64,000 nucleotides of DNA, from NCBI RefSeq assembly GCF_901709675.1, contig NC_051101.1:13665416-13729415 (forward strand), given 5' to 3'. The notes beneath the pieces are model-generated. The model saw nothing but the letters and a program-made list of their open reading frames with translations, searched no databases and had not been told where the DNA came from. The translations under genes were made by a program, and so were the position numbers. Shown piece by piece: positions 55,063 through 64,000 of this stretch. This DNA is from Syngnathus acus. Taxonomy: Eukaryota > Chordata > Actinopteri > Syngnathiformes > Syngnathidae. The first letter of the stretch is position 1; each line of letters begins with the position of its first letter.

Positions 55063-56113
55063 GTACGCACGCACACACACTGCTCCAAAGGTCATTCAGC
55101 TAACCGAGTCCTCTTGAGTCTACCCGGAGACATGCTCATATTTATCTGATGTTCCAAAAGTTTACTTTAGGCCAACAAAATGTTTTGATCGCTCCGTTCG
55201 TTTGTTTACAACAGGTTTCTCTGGGATTATTGTCAAATGGAACCATTTGCAATTGCACGATTTCAACAATGTTTCCAAATGACTTTTGTTCCTTAAGTGT
55301 GGCCCAAAACGCAGTAATAAGCCGTAAAGAAAATGGCTAGACACTCAAAGTGGGATTCATCCCACGATTAAAGACATCCTGTCTCGTGGGCGATGGCGGG
55401 CGTGGGAAATAGCGTCGTTCATCCACATTCTGGGAAACATACGTTTCATTGTCGCGCTCATTTGCTAAATTGCCCGTGTGTCTTTGATGCCTTTGTTAGA
55501 TAGGTACAGGCTGCCGCGTTCCCTCCCCAGGGTCATATAGAATACTGTCGAGCGATAAGGTGAAATGTGTAGAGCGCATGATGTACACCGCCCACCACCG
55601 CATTATGCACAACTGCCTGCTTTGCTTTGTGAAGGTCAATATTGGACTTTTCTTGCTCTTTTTCAGACCCTGCATATCGAGCAGTGTTAAAAATTGGGGG
55701 ATGGTGTTAAAAACATGAGGTGAGAGCAATTTTCTCCAGCATCATTTTCCTCCTTGCTTGTAAAACAAAATCAAATTGGGCAAAACTTGTAATACTTCAT
55801 CATTTGGATCCCACTTGGATTTTCTTATTCATATTGTTTCAAAGGAATTAATTAGCCAATAAACACACACGGGAACTCAACCACACGCACGCGCACACAC
55901 TCAGAGTCACGACCCACCCAGGGTGTCTGCTGAATTCCGGGCTGTGGGGCAATTTGCAGTAATAGCAGGAAGCTAGTTAGCATTATCTGCGTCATGGCGG
56001 CCTCCATTGGCACTGACTGGCTCTGGTCCGGTCACGTAGGGTTAGAAGCAGACAGACGGCAAAAGAGGGGGAGAAGATGCCCCAAATATCATAGGAGAAC
56101 TGTCGGATCCACA

Positions 56114-56150
<37 letters not shown>

Positions 56151-59100
56151 CCAAGAGAGCAATCTGAAAATACATTGCTTGGGATTTTTAGTTGCTAGAT
56201 GGTGAACAATAATGAATCTGTCCGATTAAAACTGCATTTGCTTCCATTGAAAGGTGTGCTATTGTTTTATGGTCGCAGCAGTAAAGTGTCCATTGTTTGA
56301 GCAACACTTCCTGCACGCATTGAAGCACACATGGAGCCTATTTTGGATCAGCCTTGCTTTTTTCAGGGACCTAGAATTGGGATAATGACGTGAGTAGACA
56401 GTAAACATGTATTTGTTCAAACATTTATACCCCAAAAAAAAAAAATAGATATATATATATATATAAGGTTTTTGCAAAAAGGGGAGGTGCGCTTCAACAT
56501 TTAAGGCAGACTAAATTTAAGGCACAGTACAGTACAATGTCAGAGATAACACATTTTGCACCTCAAATATTTAATTTATGGACAACATTGTGTATGGGCA
56601 GTTGCAGTAAATTGTTTTTTTGGGGGGCGGGGGTCAAATTTCAAACTACTAAAAAAGAATTGTAATGTAAACTAAAAGTGTAGCAGCTCTACTCTGTAAT
56701 TTGAGGATGTGGTCAGGGAGGCCCCAAAGTGATCCAACAAAACAAACAAGAGAAATCCCTGAATGGAGCGCAGACACAACAGTCACGTAGCATTCGCTCA
56801 GCACCCAGACAGGCTGGCGGAAGGACAGACAGACGGATGGACGGAGGGGAGGATGCTGCTCTCTACTCTTTGCAGCTTCTCTGATTGTATTTATGCATCT
56901 AGTAAGGTTGTTGATATAGCAGGTCATGTGTCACCAAGGGTAGAGTAAATAAATGTAGCCCAAACACCTTGGCATGGGGAAGAGCACTCCCAAATCACAA
57001 AAGGAATTTGCTTAAATGTTCCAAATAAAACACAACTGCTAAAGATAATACAATAAATAAACGCAAGCTGTTTATTGCTTCTGGCAATGTCTTTATTTTG
57101 GTTTCTGTTTGGAGGATGACATCCTTCACTGCAATGTTTGGACATGGATCCATTCACGTATGAAGGCATGCAAAACAAACATGTGAGTGTCCAAGTTCCT
57201 GTTTTACAACAAATGAGTTGATTGTTTTCCATTCAAAACTCATCCAAGAATAGAACGGAATGAAATAAAAGAATAGAATAGAAAGATGTGAGTGGTGAGC
57301 AATTAGGTTTGTAGCTTGTCGACAAAGGACGGATGCGTGCGTGTCGCAGCATGGCACAATCTGGAGCTGGCGCTTGTCGCGCGGCTTTCAATGTTGTGGC
57401 TGCTCGCTGGCATTAAGACTCTCACGAAAGAATGAAAAGCACCAGTCTGGATTGTTTTAACGACCAAGTCGAGTGACGTGTCTTTGACTGAAAAATCCTT
57501 TCTTTGTGTGCTACCATGCTTATGTCGTTCCTAAATTTGTACCTTTTATGTCATCAAGTCAGAAGCACACAACAGGAAGAATCCTTTTTTTTTGTTTTCA
57601 TGTGGAAACCTTGGACAGCTCCGGAGTTGTGCATGTGCAGTTTGGGACAAAGTAGAATACGCTTCTGTTTATTAGCGACACAATGGCTTTTGTGAACAAA
57701 GGTTGACGTGACCTTCCAGTGTCTTGACTGTGTACAAGCATAATGCGGATAAATATAGAGAGCAACGTCGCCATCGCTTTCACACTGATAACAACAGACA
57801 ATGAGGTCAAACTCTGGCTTATGTCATGGAATTGCGGCCTCTTCATTTGCACCCGCAGTTTGCTTCTTCTTAACATCCTCTTCCTGACAAACGCATCATT
57901 GTGCTGTTTTCAACATTTGAAGTGAGTTGAAATGTGAAAAGTGCAATGTACATTTGTATTTGGTTACCATTACCTCTACAGTTAAATCAATTGCAGCATG
58001 GCAGGACAATGGCGCTTTCCTTATTTACCTTTCAACAATTTTCCTTTTCATTCCATATTTCGGCCAATGACCTACAACATGAACTGTGGCCATCACAGGC
58101 ACAGACACGCACACACACTGAGTGAGAGGAGCATCTTTTGTCCAATCACCAGCATCCTTTCACTTCCTTCTGTCTCGCCATCATGTCTTCACTGTCCTCT
58201 CATTGTTTTTCTGCCATTGTTTGTATCAACAGTTTTTCCAGTTTTCCAAAATCTGTGCTTACATTATCGAAGTATATTTACTATCGTAGGATGTCATGTA
58301 TTGTCTGTCATGTATTGTCTGTCATTACTGGAAGACATGCAAGAGGAGCGGTTGATCCAAAAGACTTGGAATAAGAAAAGACAGATTTGCAATTAGCAAG
58401 TGGTGGGACTTCATGTCACATTCCAACATGTCCCAACATGAAGGCATGGATGGATGGCAAAAGCTGCTCTGATTTGCTTGTCCATTTTCAAATGACCGTT
58501 CAATCTAAAAGCCAGCTTTGAGACTGCATGGTTTTTCTTTTGATTGAAATTTCGAGCATTTTCTGACAAGCAGGCTAATATTGCCATGGTCAGTGGATGC
58601 CCACCCATGTTAATGGCTCTCATTTGGAGCACGCTCCAATTGAATGAGCTATAATAGCACCTCCTGATAGTCAACCTGATAGATACCCCTAAGGGACTAT
58701 TTATCTTTTGATTAGCTGCTTGCTCTCTGGAGTGCAGATACTGATCGATTGGGAGGGAGGGGCAGCAAACGCAAATGATAGGACCCGCGGGAACAGCTAC
58801 TTCCACTCACTCTATCTACCAAGATGAAAGAACAATCATTCAGAGCATGAAATGTATTTGGCCGTTACTCAACAGTCATCCATGTACGTAATGGCATGCA
58901 CAGTCCAATCCATGCTGCACGATCATGGGCAGAAAGTACCTACAGAATGTGAAATGCATTTTTTGGATCATTTGCCAATGAACTCATTGGGACCTCTCAA
59001 CCAAAAGGCACTCACTCACTCACTCACTCACTCACTCACTCACTCACTCACTCACTCACTCACTCACTCACTCACTCACTCACTCACTCACTCATTCATT

Positions 59101-59200
59101 ATTTGGACAAAATGTTGATCCTAACTTTTGAAGACATTTGTTTGCCAGTTGCTCATGAATGAGAAAATGATGAAGAGGTCGGGAGGAGATGAGAGCCAAC
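55063..59200. other. Spacer before the NCAM-like gene
   Basis: About 4.1 kb without a recognised exon or RNA gene. Contains a CAGC run (about 56118-56149), a short TA run (about 56449-56463), GACA/GACG runs (about 56821-56845) and a CACT array (59009-59093). Confidence 0.5.
59009..59093. repeat. (CACT)n array upstream of the NCAM-like gene
   Basis: About 21 CACT units ending in CATT variants, some 130 bp upstream of the TATA box of the NCAM-like gene. The same unit recurs in that gene's last intron (63208-63251). Confidence 0.95.
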
Positions 59201-59225
59201 CCACTTGTTGTTTCCTTTCATCCCC

Positions 59226-59231
59226 TATAAA
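59226..59231 (+). promoter_or_regulatory. TATA box of the NCAM-like gene
   Basis: CCCCTATAAAGCC lies 63 bp before the start codon at 59289. This places a start site near 59255 and a short 5'UTR within the first coding exon. Motif and spacing fit; the start is not shown experimentally. Confidence 0.6.
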
Positions 59232-59288
59232 GCCTGGGACGGACGCAGCAGACCCTCCCATCCCTCTGACCAGATTTTTGCGGTGACC

Positions 59289-62200
59289 ATGACAAAAGAG
59301 ATCACCATTTTGTTGCTTCTGCTTGTGTGCAGCACAGGTCAGTTCTGTTCTTTATTGTTGTTTGTAGCTATAGAAAATGTCATCTCAACAGCGTTGGATT
59401 GTTTTGATCTTTTTTCTTTCTCTCGTAAAGTCAATGGAAGTTGAATGAGAGATGAGTGACTCATTCATTTGAGGTGTCACATTTGCAGAATGAAAGAATG
59501 TATCTTTCCTCTCTTTGCCTCTCAGATGCCAAAATGGACATCATCACCAGCAAGCAGGACATTCAAGTCGGAGATGAGTTTTTGCTCTTGTGTAAAGGTC
59601 AGTCGTTTGAAATCCAGCTGACTTTGATGCATCTCATCAACACGTAACTTGCTCTCTCAGCTGGGGGTGAAGGACAAATCACATGGCAACGGGATGGCGA
59701 AGACATCGACAAAGAGTTCATTTCAAGTGTAGATGAGTCCTCTTCGAAGCTGGTCATCAAGAGCGCCACATTGGAGGATGCGGGAAGGTACACCTGCCTG
59801 TGTGACTTTGAAAACGGTCACAAGGACGATGTGCAGACGCAGATTTACGTTTATGGTATGGAAGCGCATCATCGGTTGCATGACAAGCAGTTGCTTGCTG
59901 CATTTTGGTCTGTGAGAAGAATTTAGAAGCCTCTGGTATTTCTTGTCAGAGGGTCCGTCATTTGAGAGCACCGCCACCTATCATGAGTTTTTGGAGGGTA
60001 CAGATGGGGCGGCACCTTGTCGGGTATCGGGCCAGCCGGCGGTGGAGGTCCGCTGGTTATACGGCCAGGAGAGCCCGTCTCAAGGTAAGCGAGCGCAAGC
60101 TCATCTCCATATGATCATTTGGCAAATCATTTCCGAGGGAGGGATTTTCTGATTGTTTTTTTCCCCTTCTTCTTATTTCTCAGGACAAAATATACGGCAG
60201 CTGCTTGATAACACACTCGTCTTTGAAAAAGTGAAGCGACAGGATGCCGGGACGTACGTGTGCCAGGCCCAAATCAGAGGAAGGCCCGTCTCCAAGCAAC
60301 TTTCCGTATCTATTGTTGTCAATGGTACGCCAACGTTGCGTCAGCAATCGACAGAAAGCAGAGCATCCTTTTCAATTTGCATTCAACCCAATTGCTGTTG
60401 TGAAACCTGTGAAAACAGCTCCTCCCACTGCACATATGAAGGAAGAGGTGAAGAAAGTCATGGCTGGACCAGACAGCAACGTTACCTTGCTGTGTTTGGT
60501 CGACGGGCACCCCAAGCCCAATATCACCTGGAGCATGTAAGACTTGATTCGAGGATCTTGATTTCTTTTGCAGTAGAATGGAGCGAGCATGTCATTAAAA
60601 AGGAAAAGACGATCGACTAGGTGAAGCGCCTTATAATGGCGATTGACTCGCTCCTCTCTCTCACACACAGGCCAGCATTATATGAGTCCGGCGGGCATCA
60701 CCAGTTCAACTCTGACGGCAGCCAGCTGACCATCAGGTCCATCGTCAGGGACGACCACGGCGAGTACATCTGCACGGCAAGCAACAAGATGGGCGAAAGC
60801 AGCGCTACCGCTATGCTTCATGTCTTTGGTTGGTTGGTTTGACTCTCCTCTGACTCCCCCCCCCCCCACGCGCAGTATGGATATTACAAAAGTGTGTGCG
60901 CTTTTGTTTCAGAGGCCCCAGAAGTGTCTTTGTCTGTCGAAGTGCAGAATGTCAGCGTGGGCCAGAGCGTGGCAGTGGCCTGTAACGTCTCCGGACTTCC
61001 TCAGCCTGACCTGCGCTGGATCAACAAGCACAACGGACAAGCACTGGTAGGTAGGAATGCTAAGTACACTTTGTGATGTCACAAAGTGAGGAAGCATACA
61101 GCCAAACGAAACACACGTCCAGATTCTCAGAGCAGCTGACCATGCCGCTTGAGTTGATCTGATTTTGCTGCGTCAAATCAATTCTAAAATCTTTTCAAGT
61201 CCAATTGGTGCATTCGAAAATAACATGAGATCGACAATCATCAATATTAACAGTGGAAAGCTTCAAAGTGCTACTTTGATGTTCTCAATGACCTTTCAGG
61301 ACTCCCCTTCTGGTCGGATCCGTGTTGAGGGCGGTGTTTTAGTGATTGATGAAATAGCGCCATCTGACGGTGGCTTGTATTCCTGCATGGCTGTTGGAAT
61401 CATTGGCAATGCGTCAAGAGACGTTGCAATTCACAGTAAGTCACAGCTTGCTTCATCTTTGCATGCAAATGAGGAAAAAAATAAAACACTTTAAAGACAC
61501 ATGCAGTAGCTGAAGTTTATCCACAATAAAAAAAAAACTCCAGATTGTTGTGTCTTCATTCCAAATCTAATTTCAAGCATCTTCTTTTTCCTCAGCTCAG
61601 CCTGGTCCTCCGCCTTACCTGTCAGTGTCATCTGGACCTGCGTCAGTCCTCTTCTCCCTCAAAACACTCCCCATTAACGGGGGAACACCAATTAGCCACT
61701 TTGTCCTGCAGTGGAGACAAAATGCAGACGTGCAGTGGCAAGAGGTGACAGTCCCGGCTTCAGGTAATTCAGGCAAGTGGACCTATCAAAGTTGAAATCA
61801 TTGGACAAGTGTGTTTTGATGTGTGTGCTGCTAGATGGCCTGGCTGTGACCTCCCTGATGCCTTACACATTATACACGCTGCGTTTGGCTGCCGTCAATG
61901 CGGCAGGACGGGGGCAATTCTCAGACACAAACACTGTCCGGACCTTAGGAATACGTGAGTTTTAGTAACATGACGACATTCCAATCGCATGTACAATTCC
62001 TGAAATGAAAAATATGACTGAACTAAATGATGCATTGACATTAATTGTGGGACCAAGATTATTGGGGTGTCATATCAATTATTTGTTGCATCATTTTATG
62101 GTCGAATTCACATTGTAGTCTTTGTGCCATTTCAGTGCCATCTCAACACGTATTTATAAATAGAGATGTTAATGTTCGGGTGAAAATGTTCCTATCAATG

Positions 62201-63355
62201 TTTTTGAATATGGTTCTGGTGCACACATGCTTTCTTGTCACTCACTGTATGATTCATCTCTTGTCATCATGATGTTTGCTGCCCCCCCCCCCCATTGTCC
62301 ATCTCTAGGAGGTAAGACACAAACAATAAGCTAGCTCATGAGCAAGGAGGCGTGTTGTAATGCATGCGTGTGTTCCTTGGCATGTAGGTGAACCAGACAG
62401 CCCCGTTTTGTTATGCGATGAGATGAAAGTAGGGGGCGACTCCTTCTTCATCCCCCTCAAACACACCGATAATGGCGACACTCCTCTCCTGCACTACAAT
62501 CTGCGCTATCGAGAGGTGGGTGGGGCTCAACCAGCGGCGTTACCTTCAGCGGTTGCATCCTTGTTGTTTTTGTGCAGGATAACGATAGGGCCGAGTGGAA
62601 AGAGAAGCGGCTGTCGGCCGACGTGAACTCTGTCGGCCTCACAGGGCTGACCTTTGGCTCCGACTATCAATTGGAAATCGTATCGGTCAACGCTAACGGT
62701 TCCTCCGTCCCGGCAACGTTCAACTTCACCACTGCGGCCAAACCCGGTAATACTCTGAAAAAAGATGAGCAAATCTTTCTAATTTGACTCCACCCCCCCA
62801 CCGTCCGTGTGTCCCGCAGTGCGCAGCAGCATGACCAAAGGCGGCGTGGCAGGCATCGTCATGGTGATCTTCCTGCTGGTTTTCTTGGTGGTGGATGCCA
62901 CATGCTGCTACACAAACCGCTGCGGCCTGCTTATGTCCATCTCTGTGAAACTTTTTGGAAAGAAGGTTCCGGAACTCAAAGAAGGGGACGGGGCTACGAA
63001 TGGGTAGGTGTGGAGGTTTGTAGACATAACATGATGATGATGATTCTAATCCCATTTGTTTGATCTAGGGAAGTGAAAATGAATGGGATGTCCACTCCAA
63101 GAGGCCAAAGGCACCATATGGAAGTTCAGACACTTCCCTCAAAAGAAGAGGGCACACTCACAGAAGTCACCTGTGACAAAGCTTCTCTCACCAAACACGA
63201 GTATGTGCACTCACTCACTCACTCACTCACTCACTCACTCACTCACTCACTAGTTTTCATCTGCTATTTCTTCGGGAAGTGCAAAGTGAAATGGCTTTTT
63301 CCCCCCCCACAGGAAATCTCAACCAGACCGAAATGTGCCTGCTACAGACGCATGA
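59289..63355 (+). CDS. NCAM-family cell adhesion molecule (4 Ig + 2 FN3, membrane-spanning)
   Basis: A cell-surface homophilic adhesion receptor by family. Exons: 59289-59337, 59526-59597, 59661-59855, 59950-60084, 60184-60324, 60419-60536, 60671-60828, 60913-61046, 61300-61435, 61596-61763, 61835-61954, 62388-62515, 62578-62746, 62820-63003, 63069-63200 and 63313-63355, giving 693 residues. A signal peptide (MTKEITILLLLLVCST) precedes Ig1 (to about 105), Ig2 (about 106-197), Ig3 (about 198-289) and Ig4 (about 290-379). Each is coded by two exons with DAGxYxC-type ends. Two FN3 domains follow (about 380-574), then a membrane helix (about 582-602) and DATCCYTNRCGLLMS, which parallels NCAM1/2 after their helix. 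The tail is only about 90 residues. Classical NCAMs have five Ig domains, so one is absent. It is probably the fish NCAM paralogue distinct from ncam1a, ncam1b and ncam2, but I do not assign a symbol. Confidence 0.88.
62309..62311 (+). CDS. Candidate 3-nt microexon (GAG) between the FN3 domains
   Basis: Within the intron 61955-62387, a C-rich tract and CCATCTCTAG are followed by GAG and then a consensus donor, GTAAGA. Using it would turn the junction Arg-Glu into Arg-Gly-Glu without changing frame. NCAM1 has an alternatively used AAG microexon at the equivalent junction between its FN3 repeats. The splice signals are seen; use is inference. Confidence 0.35.
63208..63251. repeat. (CACT)n array in the last intron of the NCAM-like gene
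   Basis: Eleven CACT units occupy nearly half of this 112-bp intron, starting only 8 bp after the donor at 63201. Confidence 0.95.
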
Positions 63356-63784
63356 AAAGCAAGACAACCCAAACTATTTGCTAACAATTCCAAGCATCAA
63401 TTTGAGCAGTCATCAATACAATACTACTACGTAGTGTGTAAACAAGATTTCTCCTTGGTCGGTGCTGCTGATTTGTGAGGACAGCACGCATGTTGACCAT
63501 CTCCAGTTGCTATGAAGACACTCAAAGGTCACAAGTGATATTTGATGAGTTGAATGGAAACTGTCATGCATCCATGCAAAGGTAATATTGTGAGCGGTCT
63601 TTTACAGGGTATAGCTCTTTGTAATTTATTCTTGAAATGACAATGTTCTCACATGATATGAATGTTACAAACAGACCGAGGTTTGTTTCTTCCTGTATGC
63701 GCCCAGCCATTTGTCGGTAGAGCAGTACAGAACAAAGTGGGCCGCTCACTCCCAGTCAGCTGGGATAGGACGAGCGCTTTAGAC
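63356..63784 (+). other. 3'UTR and flank of the NCAM-like gene
   Basis: Non-coding sequence after the stop. No clear AATAAA precedes the transposon-like sequence at 63785; the AATAAA-rich stretch beyond 63860 could supply one. Confidence 0.4.
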
Positions 63785-64000
63785 CAGTGGTCCCCAACCT
63801 TTTTTGCGCCACGGACCGGTTACATGTCAGAAATATTTTCGCGGACCGGCATTTATATAAATAAATAATACATTTATATAAATAAATAAATAAATAATAC
63901 ATTTATAATAAATATATAAATACGATGAAATAAAATGATACGACTGACATAAAAACAAGTACAAATGAATAAATAAAACTCACCATTACGTTGAATTAGT
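63785..64000 (+). mobile_element. Terminus of a hAT-like DNA transposon (runs off the window)
   Basis: CAGTGGTCCCCAACCTTTTT, then TGCGCCACGGACCGGT, matches the terminal inverted repeat style of hAT (Charlie-like) elements widespread in vertebrates. AT-rich internal sequence with many ATAAATAA repeats follows to the window end. The other end and the target duplication cannot be checked. Confidence 0.55.

Noticed and set aside
59009-59093. Regular short repeats considered as a CRISPR-like array
   Set aside because: Pure tetranucleotide repeat without spacers, in a vertebrate genome. No cas genes.

Overview
This is teleost fish genomic DNA. The coding regions are split into many short exons with GT-AG introns. 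Every gene has clear vertebrate orthologues, the gene order matches vertebrate blocks, and the spacers are full of the simple repeats typical of fish. I could not determine species or family. No bacterial or phage feature is present.

Left block (1-40170). The window opens inside ctnnb1 (beta-catenin, + strand), which ends at 2355 and has a spliced 3'UTR to about 3300. About 18.6 kb of repeat-rich spacer follows with no recognisable gene. Next comes ulk4 on the - strand (22162-23683), a pseudokinase gene that appears to stop right after its kinase domain. It lies head-to-head with trak1 (+ strand, 25827-38853), the mitochondrial kinesin/dynein adaptor, which has 16 coding exons and two candidate alternative first exons. 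From memory, the order and orientation ctnnb1 / ulk4 (reverse) / trak1 match human chromosome 3p22.

Right block (40930-64000). A TATA/CRE promoter drives gapdhs (334 aa, spermatogenic-type GAPDH). It is followed by tmem147 (ER translocon-associated membrane protein), a cytosolic SULT2-like sulfotransferase with two usable first exons, and a complete NCAM-family adhesion gene with four Ig domains, two FN3 domains, one membrane span and a short tail. GAPDHS and TMEM147 are neighbours on human 19q13, so this block looks like a second ancestral segment joined to the 3p22-like one near 40 kb. The window ends in what looks like the terminus of a hAT-like DNA transposon.

The genes do not form one pathway. 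They are independent vertebrate genes in conserved neighbourhoods. The best leads are: the apparent kinase-only ulk4; three identical 14-mers with a TCF/LEF core plus a GTCACGTGAC palindrome in the ulk4-trak1 shared promoter region; a possible 3-nucleotide microexon between the two FN3 domains of the NCAM-like gene, where NCAM1 has its AAG microexon; and paired first exons in the sulfotransferase and trak1 genes. I saw no evidence of a wholly new molecular system.

All exon boundaries were read by eye from splice consensus, reading phase and protein similarity recalled from memory. No database search was run.
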